This document shows, one piece after another, positions 26,866 to 36,028 of a stretch of DNA of 64,000 bases; position 1 is the stretch's first letter; every line of letters begins with the position of its first letter. The notes under the pieces are model-generated. The model had not been told where the DNA came from, did not search any database, and was given only the letters and a program-made list of their open reading frames with translations. The stretch covers positions 32,668-96,667 of the forward strand of contig CAJURX010000009.1 in the NCBI GenBank assembly GCA_910589125.1, in the 5' to 3' direction. This DNA comes from an uncultured Eggerthellaceae bacterium (GTDB lineage: Bacteria > Actinomycetota > Coriobacteriia > Coriobacteriales > Eggerthellaceae). Both the position numbers and the translations under genes were made by a program.

Positions 26866-27765
26866 TCAGCTGCGGGCCTCTACCACGCTGAGGAAGGCCC
26901 GTCCGAGGTCCAAGTAGGTCTCCCACGGAAGGACCTCGCCGCGCACCTCTGGATCGACGCCTGCGGCTTCGCAGATGGCGGACAAGAGCGGGATGGTCTC
27001 CGCACCCGTCTTCCCACGGCTGGCGAAGTATGCCTTGCATGAGTTCAGCATCTTCTTGCGACGCGAGCAGAACGCAGCATCGGCCATGAGGCACGCCGCT
27101 TGGATGACCGCGTCATCTGCCCAAGCAGGAAGGTCGCACCTGCGATCGAGGCGGATCACCGTGCTCTCCACATGGGGTGGCGGCAAGAACGATCCCGGGC
27201 TCACGGAGAAGGAGCCCGAGACCTCCGCCCTGAGCGAGAGCTTCACCGTATAGGCACCGTAGTCCTTGCGGCCTGGCTTCGCGGCCATGCGCTCCGCCAC
27301 CTCGCGTTGCACCATGACCGTGGCGCTCTCTAGGAAGGAGAAGCGCACGAGGTAGTCCAGCACGATGGTAGCCGCCACCGCATAGGGCAGGTTCGCCACG
27401 AGCTTATCCGGCCGCGCTCCCTTCAGATCGGCCTCCTGCAGGTCAAGCGCATCCTTGTGCACCAAGCAGAAGCGCTGCTCGAGCTCAGAGAGCGTATATC
27501 TCAGCACCTCCGTGAGGTCCGCATCGCGCTCCACCGATATGACCCGCCCAGCACGCTGGAGGAGCGCATGGGTGAGCGTGCCGATGCCCGGGCCCACTTC
27601 GAGCACCGTGTCAGAAGGCTCCACCGCCGCAAGATCGAGGATACGCCCCACCACCGCATCGTTCACGAGGAAGTTCTGCCCGAAGGCCTTCTTCGGAGCA
27701 AGGCCGAAGCGCGCGAGCACGTCGCGCGTAGCCGATGGCGTCGCCAGCGAGGAGAACCTGGTCAT
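26866..27765 (-). CDS. rsmA: 16S rRNA (adenine(1518)-N(6)/adenine(1519)-N(6))-dimethyltransferase
   Basis: A 299-residue KsgA/RsmA enzyme that dimethylates two adenines near the 3' end of 16S rRNA. Visible motifs are KKAFGQNFLVND, the SAM loop EVGPGIGTLTHALL, KDALDLQ and the catalytic NLPYAVAATIV (NLPY). YGAYTVKLSLRAEV and PGSFLPPPHVESTVIRL are typical. Last gene of the metG-tatD-flavodoxin-rsmA run; the 437 nt after it hold the mraZ promoter. Confidence 0.94.
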   Translation of the reverse strand: MTRFSSLATPSATRDVLARFGLAPKKAFGQNFLVNDAVVGRILDLAAVEPSDTVLEVGPGIGTLTHALLQRAGRVISVERDADLTEVLRYTLSELEQRFCLVHKDALDLQEADLKGARPDKLVANLPYAVAATIVLDYLVRFSFLESATVMVQREVAERMAAKPGRKDYGAYTVKLSLRAEVSGSFSVSPGSFLPPPHVESTVIRLDRRCDLPAWADDAVIQAACLMADAAFCSRRKKMLNSCKAYFASRGKTGAETIPLLSAICEAAGVDPEVRGEVLPWETYLDLGRAFLSVVEARS

Positions 27766-27834
27766 CGGCGCACCCTCTTCCCGTTCGGGCGCACAGCCTC
27801 ACGCTCTGCGCCATGCACGCGTCGCTCGCCCGCG

Positions 27835-28491
27835 CTACGCATCGGAGGTCGCCTCATCCTCGGTCATGTCGTATTCGTCAGCATCCCCCAAGATCTCGCC
27901 CGTCTCCGATATCCGATCGGTCCAGTCGAATACGCGTTCCAACTTGAAGCCGCACACGCCCAGCGCTGAGCGCAGCGTGCCGACGAGCGGGTCGAACCCA
28001 TACGGGTTGCCACCCTCCCCCACCACATGCACATCGAACGTGCGGCGCTTCCTCGTCCGGCTCCGGATGTTCGACCAGAAGTACGGCTGCAGCCGATCGA
28101 GCACGGCCTTCAGCTGAGCCGGAGGAGCCGCGAAGTAGAGGGGGGATATCACGGTCAGATGATTCGCAGCATCCAGATGGAGGCGCACGTCATCCATGTC
28201 ATCATGCATGAAGCACTGATGGGCAGAGGCATTGCTCTTGTAGGCGATGGGCGCCTGCCGCAGCGGGTCGTCCACCTCGGGGATGCGGCCCCGCTCGGGC
28301 GAATCCTCGGGCAGCTCGACCTTGCAGCGATCGCACCCGACGCAAGGCGCCACCTCGAGCGAGGCGATGGACACGATGGAAGCGCCATCATCAGGGCAGT
28401 CCTCTATGCACGCATTGAAGATCGCATCTGCCAGGTGAGCGCATCTGCCGTTCGCGCGGGGCGAGCCCACGAGCAAGGTCCTGTGCATCAT
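27835..28491 (-). CDS. Flavodoxin-like NAD(P)H-dependent FMN reductase family protein
   Basis: A 218-residue protein starting MMHRTLLVGSPRANGR, the FMN-phosphate-binding loop of the flavodoxin-like reductases. PCVGCDRCK resembles the Cys pair common in this group, and SPLYFAAPPAQLKAVLDR is the second flavin-contact region. Between them is an acidic insertion of about 40 residues (from KVELPEDS to HDDMDD). The physiological partner is unknown. The ATG at 28491 overlaps the tatD stop by 4 nt, so the two are coupled. It occupies the place where ribonuclease M5 (rnmV) often sits between tatD and rsmA. Confidence 0.82.
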   Translation of the reverse strand: MMHRTLLVGSPRANGRCAHLADAIFNACIEDCPDDGASIVSIASLEVAPCVGCDRCKVELPEDSPERGRIPEVDDPLRQAPIAYKSNASAHQCFMHDDMDDVRLHLDAANHLTVISPLYFAAPPAQLKAVLDRLQPYFWSNIRSRTRKRRTFDVHVVGEGGNPYGFDPLVGTLRSALGVCGFKLERVFDWTDRISETGEILGDADEYDMTEDEATSDA

Positions 28492-29465
28492 TCGCCTTCC
28501 CTCTGCCACGCCGTGGGTGGCCGATCGAGCAACCCCAGCGCATTCCGATACGTATCCGCAAGGAGCCGCACGCGCATCTCCTGATCAGCCTCGTCCCCGA
28601 GCACCTCCGCACATGCGTGCTCAGCGGTGAACACCACCTGAGCTGGCTCGCACGCCTGCCCGCGCAAGGGAACCGGTGCCATGTAGGGAGCATCGGTCTC
28701 CAGCAAGAGGCGCGCAGGCGGGACAGCGCGGATGGCCTCGCGGATGGCATCAGAGCTCGCGAAGGTGAGCGCGCCGCCAAATGCGACGAAGCACCCTGCA
28801 TCCACCCAACGTGCGACCTCATGCACATCAGATGTGTAGCAGTGCAAGAGCACGCCCGCTTGATCCCAACCCACCTCCTGCATGATGGCATAGGCATCCT
28901 CGAACGCCTCGCGCACATGCAAGATGACGGGGAGGCCAGCTTCGCGTGCGAGCTCCAGCTGGCGCGCGAACACGCGCTGCTGCGCCTCCCGTGGAGAGAG
29001 GTCGTAGTGATAGTCGAGCCCTATCTCCCCCAGCGCGCTCACGCGTAGGTCATGCAGCCGCCAGGTGAGCTCGCGCTCCACCTCATCCGTCCAGTCCTTC
29101 GCATTGTGGGGATGCACCCCACAGGCGATGCGCACCTGCGGGACGTCATACGGTGCTTGTCCGCAACAGAGCGATCCCATCTGGCGAACGAGGAGCTGTG
29201 CGCGCTTCGTCCAACCAGCAAGGTCGTCGAAGGTGACAGACCCATCCTCGACGACATCGACGATGGTCTCTATGAAGGCGATCTGATGAGCACCGGCGCG
29301 CGCAAGAGCGAGCGCCGGGTCAGCCAAGAGCTGAAGATGCGCATGGGAATCCGCGATGGGCGCGAGGAGATGCGGCGCGTTCACGATCTGCGCGCTGCCA
29401 TCCTTCTTGACCTTGCGGAAGTGCTCATCATGCAACGCAGCGGCCTCGAGGTCAGAGCGCGTCAT
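28488..29465 (-). CDS. TatD family metal-dependent DNase
   Basis: A 325-residue TIM-barrel hydrolase. Metal ligands are in DSHAHLQLL, ALGEIGLDYHYD, VILHVREAFED, HCYTSD and LLETDAPYMAP. TatD enzymes are 3'-5' exonucleases acting on DNA or RNA ends in repair. The chosen ATG at 29465 (MTRSDLEAA) has GGGGAG 5 nt upstream; the open frame extends to 29612 but would overlap the end of metG. There is a short insertion after DSHAHLQLL (GWTKRAQLLVRQMGSLCC region). It is coupled to the flavodoxin gene. Confidence 0.9.
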   Translation of the reverse strand: MTRSDLEAAALHDEHFRKVKKDGSAQIVNAPHLLAPIADSHAHLQLLADPALALARAGAHQIAFIETIVDVVEDGSVTFDDLAGWTKRAQLLVRQMGSLCCGQAPYDVPQVRIACGVHPHNAKDWTDEVERELTWRLHDLRVSALGEIGLDYHYDLSPREAQQRVFARQLELAREAGLPVILHVREAFEDAYAIMQEVGWDQAGVLLHCYTSDVHEVARWVDAGCFVAFGGALTFASSDAIREAIRAVPPARLLLETDAPYMAPVPLRGQACEPAQVVFTAEHACAEVLGDEADQEMRVRLLADTYRNALGLLDRPPTAWQREGE

Positions 29466-29496
29466 GCTCGCTCGCTCCCCTGCACCCGGCACATGC

Positions 29497-31077
29497 TCAC
29501 TCGAACTCCGGCAGGTCATCCACATCGAGGCGCGGGAAGAGCGGATCTCCCACCTGGATGAGGTTGCCTGCAGGCAGCTGGCCCCAGGCGCTAGCCGCCT
29601 TGATGTCCTCAACGTCGCGGATGGCGCCCAGCCCGAGCCTCCGGTAGACCTCCTCAGAGGTGTTCGGCGCGAAAGGTGCCATGTACAGGGCGATCACGCG
29701 GATGGCTTCGAGCAGGTTGTACATCACGCACGCCAGCTCATCCTGCTTCTCTGGGTCCTTCGCCAGCTTGAAGGGCTCCGTCTCCTCGATGTAGCGATTG
29801 GCGCGCGAGGCCAGCTCCTGTACCGCAGCCGCCGCGGCTGAGAAGTCGACATCCGCCATGGCGCGGTCGTACGTCTCGTACAGCTCATCCACGATGGGCT
29901 CAAGCGGGTTGTCGCATGACGCTGCGCAGCTGTTAGGCACGCACCCATCGAAGTACTTCTTCGTCATGTTCATGACGCGGCTCACCAGGTTCCCCCACGT
30001 GTTCGCCAGCTCATTGTTGTAGACCTGCACCATGCGCTCGATGGAGATAGCGCCGTCAGAACCGAACTGGACATCGCTCATGAAGTAGTAGCGGTATGCG
30101 TCCACGCCGAAGATGGCCACCAGATCCGCAGGCTTCAAGGCATTGCCCTTGCTCTTCGACATCTTCTCGCCCTTGGTGAGCAGGAAGCCATGGCCGAACA
30201 CCGTATAGGGCACATCCATGCCGGCAGCCAAGAGCATCGCTGGCCAGATCACGCAGTGGAAGCGGATGATGTCCTTGCCCACGAAGTGGTACTGCATGGG
30301 CCAGCGGCGCTCGAATTCGCCTGCGCGCTCATCCGAGGCATATCCGATGCCCGTGAGGTAGGCGATCAGCGCATCTGCCCACACGTAGGCCACATGGCCC
30401 TCATCGAAGGGCAGCGGCACGCCCCAGTCGAAGGTGGAGCGCGAGATGGAGAGGTCCTTGAGGCTGCGGCTCACGAACGAGACGATCTCGTTCTTGCGCG
30501 TCTCGGGACGGATGAAGTCGGGATGCGACGCATAGAACTCCAAGAGCGGCTGCTGGAACTCGGAGAGCTTGAAGAACCAGTTCTCCTCGCCGGAGGCCAT
30601 GAGCTGCACGGGGCGCTTGCAGTCCGGGCAGACATACTGGCCCTCATCGTCCTTCTCGAGGTCGGACTCGGCGTAGTACGTCTCCTCGTGCACGCAGTAC
30701 CAGCCCTCGTACGCTCCCTTGTACAGATAGCCCTTGTCATAGAGCTTCTGCCAGAACTGCTTGACCGACACCAGATGGCGCGGCTCGGTGGTGCGCACGA
30801 AATCCGTGTATTCGATATCCAGGGCATCCCACGCATCGCGGAACGCCGGCTCCATGGAATCGCACCACTCCTGCGGCTCCATGCCATGGGCCGCAGCCGT
30901 ATCGGCCACCTTCTGACCGTGCTCATCCATGCCCGTGACCAGCGACACATCCTTGCCGTTCATCCGCTGATAGCGGCACACCGTATCCGCCGCGATGGTG
31001 GTGTACGCGGTGCCCAGGTGCGGGGCGGCGTTCACATAGTAGATGGGCGTTGTCACAGAATACGTCTCGTTAGGCAT
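29497..31077 (-). CDS. metG: Methionine--tRNA ligase
   Basis: A 526-residue class I aminoacyl-tRNA synthetase. The N-terminal nucleotide-binding motif reads PHLGTAYTT, so the last His of HIGH is Thr. KMSKSKGN is intact. A zinc-like knuckle has CPDCKRP but the upstream pair is replaced (YCVHEETYYAESDLEKD). An anticodon-binding helical domain follows; there is no C-terminal EMAP/Trbp111 tRNA-binding domain. First gene of the run continuing to tatD. Confidence 0.94.
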   Translation of the reverse strand: MPNETYSVTTPIYYVNAAPHLGTAYTTIAADTVCRYQRMNGKDVSLVTGMDEHGQKVADTAAAHGMEPQEWCDSMEPAFRDAWDALDIEYTDFVRTTEPRHLVSVKQFWQKLYDKGYLYKGAYEGWYCVHEETYYAESDLEKDDEGQYVCPDCKRPVQLMASGEENWFFKLSEFQQPLLEFYASHPDFIRPETRKNEIVSFVSRSLKDLSISRSTFDWGVPLPFDEGHVAYVWADALIAYLTGIGYASDERAGEFERRWPMQYHFVGKDIIRFHCVIWPAMLLAAGMDVPYTVFGHGFLLTKGEKMSKSKGNALKPADLVAIFGVDAYRYYFMSDVQFGSDGAISIERMVQVYNNELANTWGNLVSRVMNMTKKYFDGCVPNSCAASCDNPLEPIVDELYETYDRAMADVDFSAAAAAVQELASRANRYIEETEPFKLAKDPEKQDELACVMYNLLEAIRVIALYMAPFAPNTSEEVYRRLGLGAIRDVEDIKAASAWGQLPAGNLIQVGDPLFPRLDVDDLPEFE

Positions 31078-31200
31078 GGGTGCTCCTCATGATGTTCCTC
31101 TGGGTGTAGCGCATATGGCGAGATTCTATCATGCGGGCAGGGCCGCACATGAGGGATGCGCACTCCGTGAGCGCAGGACCCTTGAGCGCACCTCCCTGGA

Positions 31201-31228
31201 GCTCCTCGCGCATGCCCGCGCGAGGAGC
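31201..31228 (-). terminator. GC-rich terminator hairpin after ppk
   Basis: GCTCCTCGCGC (31201-31211) and GCGCGAGGAGC (31218-31228) pair perfectly over 11 bp around a 6-nt loop. It lies about 47 nt past the ppk stop and upstream of metG. No T-run follows. Confidence 0.6.
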
Positions 31229-31274
31229 GGCACCTCCACCCCTCACACGGGCCCAAGCAAGGGCGCCTGAGCGC

Positions 31275-34193
31275 CTAGCCGAAGAGGCGCTGCCAGAAGG
31301 TCTGCTTCTTCGGCAAGACGATGGGCTGCTGCTCGTGCTCCTCCACCAGATAGGACCCCGTCGGCTCCGGGAGCGGCTCGTAGTGGAGCACCTCCTCATC
31401 AGGTGCCACCTGCGTCCCCTCCAAGGTAGATTGCTCCGCGCCGCTCGGCATGACCTGCATCCCATCAGGAGCCGGGTAGGCCGCATCGTAGGTGGGCTGC
31501 ATCGCAGGGGGCACGCATCCAGTCCCCTCGGGCGCGAAGGGCATCATGTCAGGTGCGGGTGCGCCTGCGCTCACAGGGTCGAGGCGCATCGTGGGCATGG
31601 CATCCAGGGGCATGTCGAACGCTCCGCCGTCTGGCACCTCGCTCGGTACCGCATCAGCGGCCGCTGCCGCCTCAGTCGCTTCAGCTTCCGCCATCGCATC
31701 CGCTTCGGGCGCACGTCCCTCGGGCCCATCCTGCACCTGATGCGCGGCGCCTGCATCCGCCGCGTTGGCGATCGCGTCCTCGCTCACAGCAGCGCCCTCC
31801 GCCATGGCAGCCATGGCACCCTCAGCCACAGCCTCGAACTCGGATGCCTCTTCACCGAATGCCGATTCCATCTGCTCCTGATGGAAGGTGCTGACCGCGC
31901 TTGCCGCATCGAAGCGCGCGGGCATCGTCCCCCACGCCTCGCCCGTCGCCCGTTCAGCCTCGGCCATGAGGTATGCCTGCGAATCGAACAGGGTCACGCA
32001 TCCGCGCTCATCCGCCTTCGCGAATGATCCGATGTCGGTGTACTCCTTGTTCGGCAAGAGGTCGCGCAGCTTCGCCGTATCCGCCATGCACGTGCCGATG
32101 TAGCCGATGACCTCCTTGCGCAGGTCGTCCGAGAGGACGGGCCATGCCACCTCGATGCGCTTGTCCATGTTGCGCGTCATGAGGTCTGCGCTGGACAGGT
32201 ACACCTCCACGTTGCCATCGAGCGGACCGAACGCGTAGATGCGGCTATGCTCCAACAGGCGCCCCACGATGGACACCACGCAGACGTTGTCCGTATAGCC
32301 CTTCACCCCAGGCACGATGCAGGAGATCCCGCGGACGAGCAGCGTGCACTGCACGCCCGCGCGCGATGCCTCCACGATCTTCTCGATGAAGTCCTTGTCC
32401 GTGATGGAGTTGGTCTTGAAGAAGAGGCTCGCCTGACCACCTGCGCGCTTGATGGCGATCTGCTCGTCGATCTTGCGCAGGATGTTCTGCTTGACCTGGA
32501 GCGGCGCCACCCAGAGCGTCTTGTACTCATCCGATGTGTTCTCCAGCGCCATGTTGCGGAAGAAGCGCATGGCATCCTTGCCGATGTGGGGGTCGGTGGT
32601 GAGGAACGAGAAGTCCGTATAGAGCTTCGCCGTCTTCTCATTGTAGTTGCCGGTGCCCAGCTGCGTGATGTGCTGCAGGCCGCTCTCCGTCTGGCGCGTG
32701 ATGCAGCAGATCTTGGAATGCACCTTGTAGTTGCGGAAGCCGTAGATCACATGGCACCCGGCCTGCTCGAAGCGCTGCGACCATGCGATGTTGTTCGATT
32801 CGTCGAAGCGAGCACGCAGCTCGAAGAGAGCTGTGACCTCCTTGCCCATCTCAGCCGCCGCGATGAGCGCTTCTGCCAGATGCGACTGGCTCGCCAAGCG
32901 GTACAGCGTGATCTTGATGGACACCACGCTCGGATCATACGCCGCCTCGCGCAAGAGCTGCACGAACGCATCCATGGACTCGTACGGATAGCTCATGAGC
33001 ACCTCGCGCTGGCTCACCTGCTGTATCAGCGATGTGCCGCGCGTGAGCGATGCGGGCCACTGGGGAGCGAAGGGCGCATAGGTGAGGCGGCGGCGCACAT
33101 CAGCGGGCACGCGTGCGGGAAGGGAGAACACGTAGCTCATATCCAACGGCACGGATGACACGAACGTCTGATGCTCCTTGAGGTCGAGCCGGCCCAGAAG
33201 CTCCCGCTTCACCGTTTGGGAGAGCTCCTTCTCGCTCTCGAGGCGCACAGGGGCCAGGCGGCTGCGCTTCTTCAGGATGCGCTTCATGTGCTCGCGGTAG
33301 TCCTCGCCCTGCTCCTCGGAACCCTCCGTGGCATCCAGGTCGGCATTGCGCGTGACGCAGATGATGTTGGTGTGCTTCACCTTGTACATGGAGAAGATCT
33401 TCGCCGCGAACATCTCCATCACGTGCTCCAGCAGCACGAACTGCAAGCCACGCCCAGGTAGCTGCACGATGCGCTCGCACTGCCGCGGGAGCGGGATGAT
33501 GCCAAGCGTCACACCCGTGGCACCCAGGTTCTTCGCGGCCTTCTCTCCCTTGGCATCCTTGGCCGCCCGCTCCTCCTTGGCCTTCTTCTTCTGCTTGGGA
33601 CCTGCCTGCTCGTCGAGCCGGACGACCACATAGAGCGCCCCATTCTCCAGGTGCGGGAACGGATGGCGCGCGTTGATGATCTGCGGTGCCAGGAACGGCA
33701 TGATGTTCGCCTCGAAGTAGTCCTCGACGAAGCGGAGCTGATCGGGGGTGAGCTGCTTGGGCTTGAGGTTGACGATGCCCTCCTGGGCCAGCTCTCCGCG
33801 CAGTGCCTTGAAGCAGCTCTCGTAGTACGGATACATCTCATGGCAGCGCGCATACACCGCATCGAGCTGCTCGGTGGGCGTCATGCCGGACTTGGAATCG
33901 ATGATGGCCTTCTTGATGAGCGCCATGTCGGTCAGGCTGCCCACGCGGACCATGAAGAACTCTTGCAGGTTCGACCAGAAGATGGATATGAAGCTCAAGC
34001 GCTCGAAGAGGGGAACCGACGGGTCTGAGCCCTGATCCAAGACGCGCTTGTTGAATTCGAGCCATGAGAGCTCGCGATTCTGCAGGTACGGAGCCTGCTT
34101 GCCATGCTCGGGCGCGGGAGCCTGCTTCGTGCGACCGTCGCGCTTGCCGTCCTTGCCATCCTGCGCTCGGGCCATCTTCGATGCATCAACCAT
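31275..34193 (-). CDS. ppk1: Polyphosphate kinase 1 with long C-terminal extension
   Basis: A 972-residue PPK1, which reversibly makes polyphosphate from ATP. N-terminal YLQNRELSWLEFNKRVL, HPFPHLENGALYVVV, YPYESMDAFVQLLREAA, the histidine motif NYKVHSKICCITR, and YLSSADLMTRNMDKRIEVAWP are typical and intact. PPK1 is usually about 690-730 residues; here about 240 extra residues follow. The tail is Ala/Glu/Met/Pro-rich, looks disordered, and ends in a basic/aromatic KKQTFWQRLFG. The ATG at 34193 has AGGAGAGG at 5 nt. It is divergent from the polyP:AMP phosphotransferase gene. Confidence 0.93.
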   Translation of the reverse strand: MVDASKMARAQDGKDGKRDGRTKQAPAPEHGKQAPYLQNRELSWLEFNKRVLDQGSDPSVPLFERLSFISIFWSNLQEFFMVRVGSLTDMALIKKAIIDSKSGMTPTEQLDAVYARCHEMYPYYESCFKALRGELAQEGIVNLKPKQLTPDQLRFVEDYFEANIMPFLAPQIINARHPFPHLENGALYVVVRLDEQAGPKQKKKAKEERAAKDAKGEKAAKNLGATGVTLGIIPLPRQCERIVQLPGRGLQFVLLEHVMEMFAAKIFSMYKVKHTNIICVTRNADLDATEGSEEQGEDYREHMKRILKKRSRLAPVRLESEKELSQTVKRELLGRLDLKEHQTFVSSVPLDMSYVFSLPARVPADVRRRLTYAPFAPQWPASLTRGTSLIQQVSQREVLMSYPYESMDAFVQLLREAAYDPSVVSIKITLYRLASQSHLAEALIAAAEMGKEVTALFELRARFDESNNIAWSQRFEQAGCHVIYGFRNYKVHSKICCITRQTESGLQHITQLGTGNYNEKTAKLYTDFSFLTTDPHIGKDAMRFFRNMALENTSDEYKTLWVAPLQVKQNILRKIDEQIAIKRAGGQASLFFKTNSITDKDFIEKIVEASRAGVQCTLLVRGISCIVPGVKGYTDNVCVVSIVGRLLEHSRIYAFGPLDGNVEVYLSSADLMTRNMDKRIEVAWPVLSDDLRKEVIGYIGTCMADTAKLRDLLPNKEYTDIGSFAKADERGCVTLFDSQAYLMAEAERATGEAWGTMPARFDAASAVSTFHQEQMESAFGEEASEFEAVAEGAMAAMAEGAAVSEDAIANAADAGAAHQVQDGPEGRAPEADAMAEAEATEAAAAADAVPSEVPDGGAFDMPLDAMPTMRLDPVSAGAPAPDMMPFAPEGTGCVPPAMQPTYDAAYPAPDGMQVMPSGAEQSTLEGTQVAPDEEVLHYEPLPEPTGSYLVEEHEQQPIVLPKKQTFWQRLFG

Positions 34194-34214
34194 GTAACCT
34201 CTCCTCATCGCACA

Positions 34215-34255
34215 GGGGCATGCAGTATCCTGTCAGTATACCGCGCGCATGCCCC
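34215..34255. promoter_or_regulatory. Operator-like inverted repeat between ppk1 and pap
   Basis: GGGGCATGC (34215-34223) and GCATGCCCC (34247-34255) are perfect 9-bp arms separated by 23 bp. A minus-strand TATACT (34235-34240), a fair -10 for ppk1, lies between the arms. The symmetry and position in a divergent gap suggest a shared regulator site. Confidence 0.45.
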
Positions 34256-34322
34256 GCCCTCACAGCGTCGAGCGCAGGTCAGGGCCCGGGCTCACAAAGG
34301 CCACAGAAAGAGAGGCGCATCC

Positions 34323-35897
34323 ATGCTCGATCGAGTGGATTTCTCAGCCGAACCCCTCAAGAAGGAAGCCTACAAGCCTGCATACGATGCGCTCATCGAG
34401 CGGCTGGTCGTGCTCCAGCAGCAAGCCATCACCCAAGGCGTGGGGCTGGTCGTGCTCTTCGAGGGATGGAACGGCGCTGGCAAGGGCAGCCGCATCTCGG
34501 ATCTGATGTACCACTTGGATGCGCGCGCGACGAGCGTGCACGTCTCCCCCGATGCCGATGTCGCCTCCGCGCGCGAGCTCGGGCGCTTGGGCTCGGGCGT
34601 CACGGGATACCATCCGCTCATGCAGGAATACTGGCAAGCGCTCGGAGAGCGCGGGCACATCACGTTCTATGACCGCGGCTGGTACACCAAGGCCACTCAG
34701 CTCATGCTGGCACAGCACCCCGCTGACCTGGTCCTGCCCAAGAGGGGCGCTCGGCACTACCTGGAATCCATCGAGGACTTCGAGCGGCAGCTCACCCGCG
34801 ACGGATACGTCGTGGTCAAGCTCTTCATGCACATCCGGAAGAAGACGCAGCGCAAGCGCTTGGATAGGCTGTATGACGACAAGGCCACGCGTTGGCGCGT
34901 ACCGGAGAAGAAGCTCGTATCCACCAAAGACTATGACGAGGCGTACGAACTCTACGACAAGCTCCTGGACGGCTCCGACTTCTCCTTCGCTCCCTGGGTG
35001 CTCATCAACGGGGAGGACAAGCGCGCGGCGAACCTGGCCATCGCAGCCACGTTGGTATCCGCCATCGAAGGCGCGCTGGAGGCACGCGCTCGCGATGCCT
35101 CGAAGGAGGTCACCCCGCTGAGGACGGCTGCCGCCCAGCACGCCTGCGCCCCCGCACGGTCCCGCTTCGAAACGGTGGACGATCCGCTGCGCGTGGAGAC
35201 CATGGACCACAGCCTGAGCATCCCGCCTGATGAGTACAAGCGCGAGCTCAAGGACCTACAGAAGCGCCTGTTCCGCCTTGAGAACATCATGTACCAAGAG
35301 CGCGTCCCGCTGATGCTGGTCTATGAGGGATGGGACGCCGCCGGCAAGGGCGGCAACATCAAGCGCGTCGCGCAAGCGCTGGATGCCCGTGCATACACCA
35401 TCTTCCCCTCCCCGGCGCCCACCAAGCCCGAGCTGGCCCATCCGCACCTATGGCGCTATTGGACGCGGCTGCCGAAAGCCGGGCATGTGGGCATGTACGA
35501 CCGGAGCTGGTATGGACGCGTGCTCGTGGAGCGCGTAGAGGACATCACGCCGCCCGAGAGGTGGGCAGAGGGCTACGACGAGATCAACGAATTCGAGCAT
35601 GACCTCATCGATTGGGGTGCCATCCTCTTGAAGTTCTGGGTGGACGTGTCACCCGAAGAGCAGCTCGCACGCTTCACGGCACGAGCGGAGGATCCGGCCA
35701 AGCAATGGAAGATCACGCCGGATGACTGGCGCAATCGAGAGAAGCTCGAGCAGTACGCCAGCGCGGTCGACGACATGTTCCGCCTGACATCCACCACCTA
35801 TGCGCCGTGGATCGTGCTCGAGAGCGACGACAAGCGCTATGCGCGGATCAAGGCGCTGCGCATCATCGTGGCTGCCCTGGAAGAGCGCCTGGGCTGA
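34323..35897 (+). CDS. pap: Polyphosphate:AMP phosphotransferase (two-domain PPK2)
   Basis: A 524-residue protein with two tandem PPK2 domains. The first has Walker A GWNGAGKGS (48-56) and FYDRGWYTKA. The second has GWDAAGKGGN, MYDRSWYGRVLVERVE and the lid region near RWAEGYDEINEFE. Class II PAP enzymes transfer phosphate from polyP to AMP, making ADP; in this layout the C-terminal domain is usually the active one. The ATG at 34323 with GAGAGG upstream is preferred over the longer frame, which overlaps ppk1. It pairs functionally with the divergent ppk1. Confidence 0.9.
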   Translation: MLDRVDFSAEPLKKEAYKPAYDALIERLVVLQQQAITQGVGLVVLFEGWNGAGKGSRISDLMYHLDARATSVHVSPDADVASARELGRLGSGVTGYHPLMQEYWQALGERGHITFYDRGWYTKATQLMLAQHPADLVLPKRGARHYLESIEDFERQLTRDGYVVVKLFMHIRKKTQRKRLDRLYDDKATRWRVPEKKLVSTKDYDEAYELYDKLLDGSDFSFAPWVLINGEDKRAANLAIAATLVSAIEGALEARARDASKEVTPLRTAAAQHACAPARSRFETVDDPLRVETMDHSLSIPPDEYKRELKDLQKRLFRLENIMYQERVPLMLVYEGWDAAGKGGNIKRVAQALDARAYTIFPSPAPTKPELAHPHLWRYWTRLPKAGHVGMYDRSWYGRVLVERVEDITPPERWAEGYDEINEFEHDLIDWGAILLKFWVDVSPEEQLARFTARAEDPAKQWKITPDDWRNREKLEQYASAVDDMFRLTSTTYAPWIVLESDDKRYARIKALRIIVAALEERLG

Positions 35898-36028
35898 GCG
35901 ATGACCCTCGCTCCGGCGGCAGGACAGCCTCGCAGAGCCGGCAGGCATGCCAGCTCCCACGGACAGCGAAAGGGTTGAGCGGCAGAACGGCGAAGCCGCC
36001 CGAGTGGGCCAGGATGCGCCCCTAAGCG

